A DNA stretch of 64,000 nt from Thermobifida fusca NBRC 14071 = JCM 3263 (GCF_001592045.1 NZ_BCWB01000039.1:60565-124564); one strand, 5' to 3'; counted from the first letter of the stretch, positions 25,356-34,450 are shown. The notes: generated by a model not told the origin, from the letters alone. Made by a program: numbers and translations.

Positions 25356-26636
25356 TTACGCGGCAACCGTGGTATCCCGCTGCCGCGCTGCCGGAGAAGC
25401 AGACCGCGACAGTGTCCAGGAGCGAGGACGGACCTCCGTGTAGATCTGTTCGAAACGATCCAGCGAACGGTGGTGGTCGTGGGTTTGGGCGATGTCCCGG
25501 CTTGCCCTGCCCATGGCGGTACGGCGGTCCGGCGACTCGAGGACGTCCAGCAGCCGCTGGGCCAGCTGCGCGACATCCCCCGGCGGATACAGGTAGCCGT
25601 TGCGGCCGGGGCGTACAAGATGGGGGAGGGCCAACGCGTCGGCCGCGACCACCGGCAGCCCGGTCGACATGGCCTCCAGCGTGGCGATGCTCTGCAGTTC
25701 GGCCACGCTGCCGATCACGAACAGGTCCGCGGCCACGTAGACGAGTGGCAGGTCGTCGTCCGGGACGAAACCGAGGAAGTGGACCCGCTCCGCCACGCCG
25801 AGGGAACGGGCCAGCCGTTCAAGCTCTTCACGGCGCTGACCAGTGCCCGCGAGGACCAACTGCACATCACGGTGGCGCAGCAGGACAGGCAGGGCCCGGA
25901 TAGATTCGTCGATCCGCTTCTCTTCGTCCAGTCGGCCCACAAACACCATGGTCTCCCGGGCGGGGAGTCCGAAATGGGCTCGGGCCTGGGCGCGGTCCTG
26001 CGGCCGCGGCCGGAACCGGTCCAGGTCGATACCGCAGGACACCGCCTCCACCGTGCGGGTGAACCCTTTGCTTGCCAAGAGTTCCGCGGCCCGCTGCGTG
26101 GGCGTGGTGACATAGTCGGCGGTCCGCGCCACCCGGATCATGTCCTGCCAGGCCAGGGAGCCCACGACCCCGTGCAGGCGGGGCGGGATGTGGGCGTGTG
26201 CGAACAGGTTGTCTGGCATGAAGTGGTTGGTCAGCACCACGGGCACGCCAGCCATCCGGCCGCAGCGCAGCGCTGTGCGGCTGATCGTGAAGTGGCTTTG
26301 CACGTGCACGACGTGCGGGGCGAGCCGGTCAACGATCCGGGCGATGTGACCGGTGAGTCCGAGCGGCAGCGCGGTGCGCATCGTGGGATGGACCAGCACC
26401 GGAACTGAGCGCATCCGGTGCAGCACCACTCCGTCCTGCACCTCGACCCGAGGCGGCCCGGACGCCGAGGCGCACACCACGTGCACGTCGTGGCCGCGCT
26501 CCGCCAGTCCGGTAGCCAGCCGGTAGGTGAAGTACGACGCCCCGTTGACATCCGGGGGATAAGTGTCGGTGGCGATGAGAATGCGCAGCCGCATAGTACT
26601 GCCGGTGCGGTGGGCAGCCTGGTGCGTGGATGTCAT
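25356..26636 (-). CDS. GT4-family glycosyltransferase
   Basis: The 426-residue protein has the two-domain GT-B layout. The N-terminal segment ATDTYPPDVNGASYFTYRLATGLAERGHDVHVV is typical of the PimB-like branch of GT4; only its core is quoted here as a motif. The C-terminal half has VFVGRLDEEKRIDESIRALP and the E-x7-E motif AELQSIATLEAMSTGLPVV. It should transfer a sugar from a nucleotide donor to a lipid or polysaccharide. The ATG at 26636 overlaps the stop of the exporter gene as ATGA and has AGGAG upstream, so the two are translationally coupled. An upstream in-frame extension to 27425 is an artefact of the exporter gene. Confidence 0.9.
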   Translation of the reverse strand: MTSTHQAAHRTGSTMRLRILIATDTYPPDVNGASYFTYRLATGLAERGHDVHVVCASASGPPRVEVQDGVVLHRMRSVPVLVHPTMRTALPLGLTGHIARIVDRLAPHVVHVQSHFTISRTALRCGRMAGVPVVLTNHFMPDNLFAHAHIPPRLHGVVGSLAWQDMIRVARTADYVTTPTQRAAELLASKGFTRTVEAVSCGIDLDRFRPRPQDRAQARAHFGLPARETMVFVGRLDEEKRIDESIRALPVLLRHRDVQLVLAGTGQRREELERLARSLGVAERVHFLGFVPDDDLPLVYVAADLFVIGSVAELQSIATLEAMSTGLPVVAADALALPHLVRPGRNGYLYPPGDVAQLAQRLLDVLESPDRRTAMGRASRDIAQTHDHHRSLDRFEQIYTEVRPRSWTLSRSASPAARQRDTTVAA

Positions 26637-27544
26637 GGCGAATCTCCTGGCGTGGTGCGAACAACGTTGCTGGGAGACGAAGCGGTGCCGGGGTGTGCCG
26701 CTTCCGGATTGCGGTGCTTGGCGCGGGCCAGCACGGTGGTTCCGGCGATCGCTAGCAGTGCCGCGCCTGCGGCGAGCGCCTGTTCCAGCGGACCGGTGGG
26801 CACGTGCTCGCCAAGCACCAGCACGCCGATTCCCGCGCCGACGACCGGGTCGACGACGAGGAGCGTGGCGTAGGCTGCGGCAAAGTGCCCGGTCCGGTAG
26901 GCGTTCTGCTGCAGGAGTCCACCGAAGACCGCGACGGCCCCGGCCAGCACGGTGAGCCAGCTGAAGACCGCGGCGAGGTCGGCGACGGCCTGCACGGCGA
27001 TGACGCGGGCCAGAGCCGAGGTCGTGCCGAGCGCGGCACCCCCGAAAGCCGCCAGCAGGATGGCGCGTGCCCCCGCGGGCAGCCAGGGCGCGACGAGGTA
27101 TCCCACGCCGCCCGCGGCGACGACTCCGCTCGCCAGCGTCACAGCGGCGGAGAGGGGCAGCATGGGGGAGTCCGCGCCGTGCGGGAACAGCGTGATGATC
27201 CCGACCAGCCCGACCATGACAGCCACTCCGGCCAGGAGCTGGCTTGCCCGTACCCGCTGTCGGCTGAACAGTGCGGACAGCACGATGGCGAACAGCAGTC
27301 CGGAGACGCCGATCGGCTGGATGATGGTCAACGGGGCCGCGCTCAACGCCGCGAGATGCAGGCCGACCCCGACCGCTGCGGCCAGCGCCCCGAGAAGCCA
27401 GCGGGGACGGCGCACCAGGTGCCATAGGAAACTGATCCGGGCCACGCTGCCGCCCGGAGCGCGGATCGCATCGCGCTCCTGCAGGGCAGAGCCCAGGGCC
27501 AGGCAGAACGCCCCCACCAGCGCGAGAACAACAGCCCAGATCAC
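26633..27544 (-). CDS. DMT/EamA-like membrane transporter
   Basis: About ten hydrophobic segments fill the 303 residues. The first is AVVLALVGAFCLALGSALQE, and an inner repeat is visible around LLVVDPVVGAGIGVLVLGEH, the typical EamA-like second-half signature. Members of this superfamily export or exchange small metabolites; here the coupled glycosyltransferase suggests a lipid-linked or sugar-related substrate, which is inference. The GTG has GGAAGG upstream. The intergenic region before it (27545-27820) holds a GGTGTTC/GAACACC hairpin near 27650-27680. Confidence 0.82.
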   Translation of the reverse strand: MIWAVVLALVGAFCLALGSALQERDAIRAPGGSVARISFLWHLVRRPRWLLGALAAAVGVGLHLAALSAAPLTIIQPIGVSGLLFAIVLSALFSRQRVRASQLLAGVAVMVGLVGIITLFPHGADSPMLPLSAAVTLASGVVAAGGVGYLVAPWLPAGARAILLAAFGGAALGTTSALARVIAVQAVADLAAVFSWLTVLAGAVAVFGGLLQQNAYRTGHFAAAYATLLVVDPVVGAGIGVLVLGEHVPTGPLEQALAAGAALLAIAGTTVLARAKHRNPEAAHPGTASSPSNVVRTTPGDSP

Positions 27545-27820
27545 CCGGGATCCTTCCCCGCAGTGGCCCAGGTGTCCGCGATGTCGGTCACGGCAGTCCT
27601 CCCCCGGGTTTTGCGATCACAGGGTTGCGTGGCCTCCACGCTACGAGCGGTGGTGTTCCCCCGGCGATAGGGAGAACACCTCACTTCGGCGTAGTGGCAG
27701 CCCTACCCCGCTCTGGGGGTTTACGCCCCTTGCGCTCACAGATATCCGGTGTTCGGGTGGCGGAGAAGAAGAGGGAGGGTTCCGGAACGGAAATATTGGC
27801 CAAATTCCGTGGCCGTCCGC

Positions 27821-29299
27821 CTACAGGTAAGGCGTGAGCAACTGGTCCACGGGGGCGTAGTCGTCGGTGAGGACCGGGCCTCGGGAGCTGAGGCGGGCAA
27901 GGTGCCCCGGGGCGACCAGGCTTCCCGGCACGGGGGTGCCTGCCAAGGCCGCCGCCAGCGCGTCGGTGTCGAAGGGCGTGTCGCTGGCGAGGAGCACGTG
28001 GTTGCCGCCGGCGGGAGAGCCCCACGTGCCGTGTTCCACGATCAATACGAGGTGGGAGAAGACTTGGCTGAGGGTGGCGGCTTGGGCGGCGAGGAAGTCG
28101 CGGTCTCCCCGGTCGATGACGTTGACGGCGTACCACCCGCTGGGGCGGAGCACCCGGTGCACCTGCTCGGCGAACTCGAGGGTGGTGAGATGCCAGGGCA
28201 CGCTCAGTCCGCTGAACGCGTCCCCGAGGACCAGGTCGTAGCTGCGGGAGGGGAGTGCCACGATCGAGGTGCGGGCATCGCCTGTGACGACGGCCAGGTC
28301 TGCGCCGGTGCGCAGCCCTAGTTCTGTGCGGGCCAGTTCTGCCACGGCCGGATCGATCTCCAGGACCAGGCTGGTCGACCCGGGACGGACCGCGGCCAGC
28401 CAGCGCGGCATGGTGGAGGCACCGCCGCCCACATGCAGGCTGTCCACCGGGCCCGCGGGGAGCTGGGTGTCCACCGCGGCGCCGAACCACTGCGTGTAGC
28501 CGAACTCCAGGTGGGTGGGGTCGGCCAGGTCGACGTAGCTGTGGCGCAGGTCGTCCAAGTACAGCACTCGGCCGTGCGGGCGGTGCGGGTCCGCTGTCAC
28601 GCGGGCGCAGTAGTAGGCGGTCTCCGCCGTACAGGGGGAGGGCACGCTGACGAGCAGAGTCCCGCTGATCAGGCAGATACCGAGCAGGACGAGGACGTTC
28701 CGCGGCCTGCCCGTCCGGGAGAAGAGTGCGCCGCGGACCGCGAACAGCAGTCCTCCCGCTACTGTCGCGCCGCCGCTGAGCAGCAGAATCGTAGACACCG
28801 GAAACAGCGCGACGAGGACGTAACCGGTGAGGACTGTGCCCGCGAGCGCCCCCGCAGTGCCCCAGGCGCTCAGCCGGCCTACCACACTGCCGCTTCGTGC
28901 CGCGTCCGCCAACTGGGTTTTCACTACGACCGGGGGGACCGCGGACAGCAGGGCGACGGGGACAGCGATCCCGCAGCCCACCAGCAGGAGCGCGGTGAAC
29001 GGCCCGGCCCCGGCGCAGAGCGGGCCGAGCAGCAGCACAACCGGCCGGGCGAGCAGTGTGGTGCCGCCGCCGAGGAGGAGCAGGACCGCGAGCAGGGGAC
29101 GGTGCGGACGCCGGTCCGCTGCGGCCCCGCCGAGCCGCGCACCGAGCGCGATCGCGGCGAGGGTGACCCCGATCGCCGCTGTGTAGGTTTCGAGGGTGTC
29201 ACCGGCATAGGGTGCCACCAGGCGGATGACCGTGACTTCCAGGACTAAGACCACGGCCGAGGAGCAGAACACCACCGCCGCGGCGAAGAACCGGTTCAT
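27821..29299 (-). CDS. Membrane protein with spermidine-synthase-like domain
   Basis: The first 215 residues hold about six to seven membrane segments. The rest is a SAM/dcSAM-binding Rossmann domain: LHVGGGASTMPRWLA, LEIDPAVAELARTELG, VVTGDARTSIVAL, and YDLVLGDAFSGLSVPWHL. The glycine loop lacks the Asp of GGGDG, and the usual D-x-x-D-P after the fifth strand is replaced by GDAFSG, so polyamine synthesis is doubtful; a methyltransferase-like function is possible. It is 35 bases downstream of the LysR gene on the same strand. The ATG has a weak ribosome site. Confidence 0.8.
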   Translation of the reverse strand: MNRFFAAAVVFCSSAVVLVLEVTVIRLVAPYAGDTLETYTAAIGVTLAAIALGARLGGAAADRRPHRPLLAVLLLLGGGTTLLARPVVLLLGPLCAGAGPFTALLLVGCGIAVPVALLSAVPPVVVKTQLADAARSGSVVGRLSAWGTAGALAGTVLTGYVLVALFPVSTILLLSGGATVAGGLLFAVRGALFSRTGRPRNVLVLLGICLISGTLLVSVPSPCTAETAYYCARVTADPHRPHGRVLYLDDLRHSYVDLADPTHLEFGYTQWFGAAVDTQLPAGPVDSLHVGGGASTMPRWLAAVRPGSTSLVLEIDPAVAELARTELGLRTGADLAVVTGDARTSIVALPSRSYDLVLGDAFSGLSVPWHLTTLEFAEQVHRVLRPSGWYAVNVIDRGDRDFLAAQAATLSQVFSHLVLIVEHGTWGSPAGGNHVLLASDTPFDTDALAAALAGTPVPGSLVAPGHLARLSSRGPVLTDDYAPVDQLLTPYL

Positions 29300-29334
29300 G
29301 GCAGGCAGAGTAGTGGCGCCTGCACTGGCGTGGT

Positions 29335-30279
29335 TCAGTACACCAGGGCTTCCCCGCGCTCGGTGTTGAGGACGTTGATGATGTCTTGCGCGGCTTTCCG
29401 CAGGGCACGCAGGGTGACGTCGATCGCGGGCCGCGGCACGCTGGTGGCGCGGGCGAGCGCGTAGATCCGCCGCACGGGGGCGTTGGGAATCCGGCGGTGC
29501 ACCAGCCCGGGGTAGGAGGAGCTGAAAGCGAGCGCGGGCACCGCGGCGATACCGAGCCCGCGGGCGACCAGGCTCATGATCGTGCCGATGCCTTCGAACT
29601 CCCAGACCGCACCGGGTGAGCCGCCGACGTCGCCGAGCAGCCGGTCGATCGCGCTGCGCGACGGCTCGCCGACCGGGGCCGTCACCCAGGACTCGTCGAG
29701 GAGCTCGGCGAAGTCGACCGGGATGGACGGATCAGCCAGGCGGTGCCCTTCCGGCACCGCGAGGACGAGCGGGTCGTGCAGCAGCAGGAAGTAGCGCAAG
29801 GTTCCCGCGGCATCGTCCGGGGCGCGTTCCGACCAGTGGTCGACAAGGGAGATGTCGACTTCAGCGGTCTGCACTTGACGGGCGCCACTGCCGTGGGTGG
29901 TCTGCCGCAGCACCAGTTGCAGGCCTTCGTAGGTGCGCAGCTCCCGCGCTAGGGACGGGGCGAAAGCCACGGCCGCGGTGGGGAACGCGGTGAGGGTGAC
30001 CCGTCCTTGGGGCGCCCCGGTCTGCGCGGCCAGCACGGATTCGGCTGCTTCCACCATTGCCAGGATCTGCTCGGCGTGGCCGAGCAGCAGCCGTCCGGCG
30101 TCCGTGAGTTCTGCGCTGCGCGCGGTGCGGTCCAGAAGCTGGGTGCCGACTTCGCGTTCCAGGGCCGCCAACTGCTGGGAGATCGCGGACGGAGTGTAGC
30201 CGAGGGCGTTGGCGGTGGCCGCGATCGTGCCGTGCACCGCGAATTCGTGGAGGATGTGGAGTCGACGCAGATCGAGCAT
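29335..30279 (-). CDS. LysR-type transcriptional regulator
   Basis: The N-terminal winged helix-turn-helix reads LRRLHILHEFAVHGTIAATANALGYTPSAIS, followed by LERE and a type 2 periplasmic-binding-like effector domain (VTLTAFPTAAVAFAPSLARE). Its 314 residues are normal for the family. It is transcribed away from the aminotransferase at 30418, across 138 bases, the classic arrangement for a LysR regulator and its target. The aminotransferase substrate or product may be the co-inducer. No helix is missing. Confidence 0.92.
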   Translation of the reverse strand: MLDLRRLHILHEFAVHGTIAATANALGYTPSAISQQLAALEREVGTQLLDRTARSAELTDAGRLLLGHAEQILAMVEAAESVLAAQTGAPQGRVTLTAFPTAAVAFAPSLARELRTYEGLQLVLRQTTHGSGARQVQTAEVDISLVDHWSERAPDDAAGTLRYFLLLHDPLVLAVPEGHRLADPSIPVDFAELLDESWVTAPVGEPSRSAIDRLLGDVGGSPGAVWEFEGIGTIMSLVARGLGIAAVPALAFSSSYPGLVHRRIPNAPVRRIYALARATSVPRPAIDVTLRALRKAAQDIINVLNTERGEALVY

Positions 30280-30291
30280 AAGTTTAGCTTA
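30279..30291. promoter_or_regulatory. Candidate LysR operator
   Basis: TAAG-N5-CTTA (TAAGTTTAGCTTA) is a small inverted repeat overlapping the start codon of the LysR gene. Its position would allow autorepression, and it fits the T-N11-A style of LysR boxes in form only. Confidence 0.35.
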
Positions 30292-30417
30292 CGCTATCCA
30301 TCGAAAAGACTCGCTTGCGCTGATGGATGAGGTGAGGCAGGGTGGGGAATCGGGGTCCCCGTCGAGCCCTTTTCCGGGCTGTTCCGCTGGTCATCAACGT
30401 ATTGGAGCTGGATCTCC

Positions 30418-31710
30418 ATGTCCGTAGCCGTTTCTGCCACGCTCGCCGTCAACGAGGCACTCGCCCGCCGTCGGAGCCAAGGACTTCCCGTCTTACCGCT
30501 GGGTTTTGGAGAAGCGGGACTCCCCGTCCACCCCGTGATGCGCGACGCCCTGTCGACGGGGGGTGACCAGAACGGCTACGGGCCGGTCGCGGGGATCCGT
30601 GAGCTGCGGGAGGCCGCCGCAGGCTACTGGGAGCGCCGCGGCCTGCCCACTGACCCGGACCTGGTCGTCGCCGGGCCGGGCAGCAAGCCCTTGCTGTATG
30701 CGCTGCTGCTCGCTATCGGCGGGGATGTCGCGATCGCCGCCCCGAGCTGGGTGAGCTACGCGGCGCAGAGCCACCTGTCAGGCGGGCAGCCGCTCTTCGT
30801 GCCGACCGCTCCGGCACAGGGCGGGGTCCCTGAGCCGGATGCGCTGGCCCAGGCGGTCACCGAGGCCCGGGCTGCGGGCCGGGACATCCGCGCGGTCATC
30901 ACCACCTGCCCGGACAACCCCACGGGCACCGTGGCGTCCCGCGGCACCGTGCGCCGGCTCACCGAGGTGGCCCAAGAGCTGGACCTCGTCATCATCTCCG
31001 ACGAGATCTACCGCGACCTGGTGCACGACCCGACCACGGTGGTGCACAGCCCGGCCGAGTTCGCGCCCGAGCGCACCGTCATCACCACCGGGCTGAGCAA
31101 GAACCTGGCCCTGGGCGGCTGGCGGATCGGGGTAGCCCGCCTGCCAGACAGCGACACGGGCCGCCATATCCACGCTGCTTTGCTGGGGATCGCCAGCGAG
31201 ATCTGGTCGAGCCCTTCCGGGCCGGTCCAGCGAGCCGCCGCCTACGCTTTCCAAGAGCCCGCCGAGATCGTCGACCTGGTCGCCCGCAGCCGCCGCTTGC
31301 ACGGCCTGGTGGCCCGCGCGGTCGCCGAGCGGTTCCGTGCCGCCGGAGTGCCGGTCATCGCCCCCCAGGCCGCGTTCTACCTGTACCCGGACTTCGGCGT
31401 CTGGCGGGAATGGCTGGGCGAGGCGCACGGGGTGACGACCGGCCCGGAACTGACCCGCATGCTACTGGACCGCTACGGGATGGGGGTGCTGCCCGCCGTG
31501 GAGTTCGGGGAGAGCACGCACGCGCTGCGGGTGCGGGTGGCAACCAGCCTGCTGTACGGGGAGAGCGAGGCGCAGCGGTACAGCGCCCTGGCGGCAGAGG
31601 ACCCCACTGCGCTGCCGTGGATCCGGGCCCACCTTGACCGGATCAGCGAGGTGCTCGACGAGGTGCGCCAGGAGCAGCCCGCTGTCGCGGTGCCTGCGAT
31701 GGCAAGCTGA
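30418..31710 (+). CDS. Class I/II pyridoxal-phosphate aminotransferase
   Basis: The 430-residue fold type I enzyme has the substrate-entry segment GFGEAGLPVHPVM, the PLP-binding NGYGPVAGIRELREA and TTCPDNPTG. The active-site Lys lies in TTGLSKNLALGGWRIG, and the C-terminal Arg in HALRVRVATS. It would transfer an amino group between an amino acid and a 2-oxo acid; the amino donor cannot be told from the sequence. It faces the LysR gene and may be its target. The ATG has GGAG nine bases upstream. Confidence 0.9.
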   Translation: MSVAVSATLAVNEALARRRSQGLPVLPLGFGEAGLPVHPVMRDALSTGGDQNGYGPVAGIRELREAAAGYWERRGLPTDPDLVVAGPGSKPLLYALLLAIGGDVAIAAPSWVSYAAQSHLSGGQPLFVPTAPAQGGVPEPDALAQAVTEARAAGRDIRAVITTCPDNPTGTVASRGTVRRLTEVAQELDLVIISDEIYRDLVHDPTTVVHSPAEFAPERTVITTGLSKNLALGGWRIGVARLPDSDTGRHIHAALLGIASEIWSSPSGPVQRAAAYAFQEPAEIVDLVARSRRLHGLVARAVAERFRAAGVPVIAPQAAFYLYPDFGVWREWLGEAHGVTTGPELTRMLLDRYGMGVLPAVEFGESTHALRVRVATSLLYGESEAQRYSALAAEDPTALPWIRAHLDRISEVLDEVRQEQPAVAVPAMAS

Positions 31711-31734
31711 ACCAGGACAAAGACCACGGGCCTG

Positions 31735-31788
31735 TGGCGCGGGGAGGGTTGACCGGAAGCGGAAGGGAGACGGTCCCGCCCCGCGCCA
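31735..31788 (+). terminator. Inverted repeat after the aminotransferase gene
   Basis: A ten-base perfect inverted repeat (TGGCGCGGGG with CCCCGCGCCA) spans a 34-base loop, 25 bases after the stop. There is no T-run, so termination is only probable. Confidence 0.4.
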
Positions 31789-32202
31789 TAGGGCTCAGCG
31801 TAACGCTCTTTGCCGCCGCGACGGCCCGCTGGTCGGGCAATGGGGGTTTGAGACTCTCCGGAGCAGGGGAGTTCGGCGCGGAGCGGCACCGGTAGGTGCC
31901 CGCTGCCCCGCGAACTTCCCGCCACTGACGTCCTCCGGAGGCGGGCTGGCTTGCCCGCAGTACCCCCGATTCCGCCGGACCAGCGGGCCGTCGCGGCTTT
32001 TCTGCTGTCGGTGAGGCATCCCGGATGTCCATTCCGTGGTCCCGGTATTCCTCTGCTGCCCCGGTATCGAGAAGGATGGGTCGGTGTCGACACAAAGGGC
32101 GCGACAACTGGAAGCCCGGGGAATGACGGAAAACCGGAGCAGCAGCCGGTCTTGTGCCGCGATGATGGTGGACTGCAGCGCCCGAGGTGGAGAGGAGAAA
32201 CC
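31789..32202. other. Intergenic stretch before the DUF6457 gene
   Basis: About 410 bases. A reading frame open from 31951 into the DUF6457 gene has no ribosome site and no conserved sequence before the GTG at 32203. The stretch is GC-rich with several short inverted repeats. A molybdenum-cofactor riboswitch was considered because of the downstream gene; I could not fold a convincing one by eye. Confidence 0.4.
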
Positions 32203-32448
32203 GTGACACTCGTCGAGTGGGCCCGACTGGTCTGCGCAGAACTCGAACTCTCGGAGGAGATCGACACCGACGACGTGAACCTCATCCTGGACTTGGCCCG
32301 GGACGCAGCACATTCCGTGGCCCGCCCCGCAGCTCCCCTCACCGCTTATCTGCTGGGTATCGCGGTGGGCCGGGGCGCTGATCCGCAGCGCACCGCCCGC
32401 CTGCTGAGCGAGCTCGCTCTGGCGCAAACGAAGAAAACAAATAAATAA
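32203..32448 (+). CDS. DUF6457 small protein
   Basis: The 81-residue protein (starting VTLVEWARLVCAELEL) is all helical by appearance, with ARDAAHSVARPAAPLTAYLLG and a C-terminal KKTNK tail. It matches a small actinobacterial family often found beside molybdopterin-guanine dinucleotide biosynthesis (mobA) genes; no mobA is in this window. The biochemical role is not known. The GTG has AGAGGAG seven bases upstream, which sets the start. Confidence 0.75.
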   Translation: MTLVEWARLVCAELELSEEIDTDDVNLILDLARDAAHSVARPAAPLTAYLLGIAVGRGADPQRTARLLSELALAQTKKTNK

Positions 32449-32613
32449 AGAATTAATCAGTGATCGATGACACAATCCGTACGAAGGGGACGAATCATGC
32501 TGGCGAAGTTACAGTTTCGCAAAACCAAATAACCGCACGGAGATGCCGCGTTCTCTGGCCGCCAGCCACCGCGTACGGTCACCCTGCATGACGGGGAGGA
32601 TGCGGGGATTTCC

Positions 32614-34113
32614 GTGGCCATCCGGAAAGCGGGTGTAAGTGTGGAAGAAGTGCGATCAATTCTCTCTGCGGTCAACGACGTTATTTGGGGACCGTTCGTT
32701 CTGGTCCCGCTCCTGTTCGTCACGGGAATCTTCCTGACTATCCGGCTCGGCGGACTGCAATTCCGGCTGCTCGGCCACGCGCTGTGGCTCGCTTTTGTGC
32801 GCCGCAAGGAGCAGAGCGGCGAAGGCGACATCTCCCACTACCAGGCTCTCAGCACCGCGCTGGCCGCCACCGTGGGTGTGGGCAACATCGCTGGCGCGGC
32901 GCTCGCCATCGGCTACGGCGGCCCCGGCGCACTGTTCTGGATGTGGGTGACCGGCCTGCTGGGCATGGCCACCAAGTACAGCGAAGCGCTGCTGGGTGTG
33001 AAGTACCGCCGCAGGGACGCCAAAGGCGAGCAAAGCGGTGGCCCCATGTTCTACCTGCGCTACGGGGTCGGCGGCGGCTTCGGTCTCGTCCTCGGCTTCC
33101 TCTTCGCCCTGTTCGGCGCGATTGCCGCGTTCGGTATCGGCAACATGACCCAGGCCAACACGGTGGCCGCCCAGTTGGAGAACGTCTGGTCGATCCCCAC
33201 CTGGCTCACCGGTGCGGCCATGGTCCTCGTCGTGGCCGCGGTGGTGCTGGGCGGCATCAAGAGCATCGGCCGGTTCGCCGCCGGTGTGGTGCCCATCATG
33301 ATCGTCGCCTACGTCCTCATCGCGGTAACCGTCCTCATCGTGCACGTCACCGAGCTTCCGGCGGCGTTCGCTCTCATCTTCCGGGAGGCGTTCACCGGCG
33401 AGGCGGCCACGGGCGGTCTGCTCGGCTCGGCGCTGCTGTTCGCCATCCAGCAGGGTGTGGCCCGCGGCATCTTCTCCAATGAGTCGGGTCTGGGCACCGG
33501 TGGTATCGCTGCGGCGGCCGCCAAGACGAAGCAGCCGGTGCGGCAGGCCCTCGTGTCGATGACCCAGACTTTCGTCGACACCATCATCGTGGTGAGCATG
33601 ACCTGCCTGGTCATCATCGTCACGGGTGCCTGGAGCGAGGCGGAGAAGGACGACGGCTCCCTGATGACCTCCCTGGGCATGGCCGTGGGCTTGGGGAAGA
33701 TCTCCCCCGCGTTGGCGCCGCTCGGCAACTACACCGTGGCGCTCGCGGTGGTGTTCTTCGCCTTCACCACCCTGGTCGGCTGGTGCTACTACGGTGAGCG
33801 CTGCATGGAGTACCTGGCTGGCCGGAAAGCGGTGGTGCCGTTCCGCATCGTGTTCACCCTGGTGGTGTTCGTCGGCGCCACCACCGAGCTGAGCACGGTG
33901 TGGACGTTCAGCGACATGGCCAACGGTCTGATGGCCCTGCCCAACCTGCTGGGGCTTCTCCTGCTCTCGCCGATCGTGGTGGCCGAGACGAAGAAGTACT
34001 TCGCCAACCCGCACTGGCGCAACCCTGACCTGATGGAGGGGCCCGACCCGGGCACCGCGGAGCCGCCCGAACGGAGCCCGCAAGGGGACAATCCCCCCAC
34101 CCCCACCCGGTAA
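32614..34113 (+). CDS. Alanine/glycine:cation symporter (AGCS family)
   Basis: This sodium-coupled amino acid carrier has the family signatures GGLQFRLLGHALWLAF, ALAATVGVGNIAGAALAIGYGGPGA, YRRRDAKGEQSGGPMFYLRYG and FSNESGLGTGGIAAAAAKT, with about ten membrane segments across the 499 residues. The C-terminus is a hydrophilic Pro-rich tail. The GTG at 32614 has GCGGGG six bases upstream. The GTG at 32641, nine codons later, is closer to the usual family length and cannot be excluded. Confidence 0.92.
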   Translation: MAIRKAGVSVEEVRSILSAVNDVIWGPFVLVPLLFVTGIFLTIRLGGLQFRLLGHALWLAFVRRKEQSGEGDISHYQALSTALAATVGVGNIAGAALAIGYGGPGALFWMWVTGLLGMATKYSEALLGVKYRRRDAKGEQSGGPMFYLRYGVGGGFGLVLGFLFALFGAIAAFGIGNMTQANTVAAQLENVWSIPTWLTGAAMVLVVAAVVLGGIKSIGRFAAGVVPIMIVAYVLIAVTVLIVHVTELPAAFALIFREAFTGEAATGGLLGSALLFAIQQGVARGIFSNESGLGTGGIAAAAAKTKQPVRQALVSMTQTFVDTIIVVSMTCLVIIVTGAWSEAEKDDGSLMTSLGMAVGLGKISPALAPLGNYTVALAVVFFAFTTLVGWCYYGERCMEYLAGRKAVVPFRIVFTLVVFVGATTELSTVWTFSDMANGLMALPNLLGLLLLSPIVVAETKKYFANPHWRNPDLMEGPDPGTAEPPERSPQGDNPPTPTR

Positions 34114-34138
34114 CGGATCGCTACCCGTCATAGAAAAC

Positions 34139-34177
34139 CGCGGCCGTGGGATACAGCTCCGTTATCCCACGGCCGCG
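34139..34177. terminator. Strong hairpin after the symporter gene
   Basis: A 15-base perfect stem (CGCGGCCGTGGGATA with TATCCCACGGCCGCG) has a nine-base loop, 25 bases after the symporter stop. On the minus strand a TTTT follows, so it could also stop leftward transcription. Confidence 0.7.
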
Positions 34178-34241
34178 ACAGTCTGCGGTGGTGGCGCGGC
34201 ACGCCCGGGTGTGCGCCGGGCGGACTGCCGCGCCAGTGAGA

Positions 34242-34285
34242 TGTCCGGATGCGGAGCCTGCACCCGCATCCGGACAGTTCTTTTC
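34242..34285 (+). terminator. Intrinsic terminator on the plus strand
   Basis: A 13-base perfect stem (TGTCCGGATGCGG with CCGCATCCGGACA), loop of nine, followed directly by GTTCTTTTCTC. It is 128 bases beyond the symporter stop and after another hairpin. It could therefore be a backup terminator or the end of a small transcript started between the two hairpins. Confidence 0.75.
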
Positions 34286-34424
34286 TCGCCTAGTCCACGA
34301 GGGGGAAAGCTCTCGCCTCGTCCCGCCGCGCCTGTGCGTGGGCGGAGAGGAGCAACGCCTGCAGCGGGCAGGGCGGTGAGCAACAGGAAGCCACACTAGT
34401 GCCGTGCACCCGGCACAGGCTGAA

Positions 34425-34444
34425 CCCCGGTATTCATGCCGGGG
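34425..34444 (-). terminator. Hairpin after thiD
   Basis: CCCCGG and CCGGGG arms with an eight-base loop sit six bases beyond the thiD stop. A second small hairpin (GTGCCG with CGGCAC) lies at 34399-34416. Confidence 0.55.
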
Positions 34445-34450
34445 AGCGCG

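Noticed and set aside
26637..27425. Upstream extension of the glycosyltransferase frame
   Set aside because: It is an out-of-frame translation of the exporter gene; the ATG at 26636 with AGGAG starts the known GT4 fold.
31951..32202. Longer form of the DUF6457 protein
   Set aside because: The extra 84 codons have no ribosome site and no family similarity; AGAGGAG sets the GTG at 32203 as the start.
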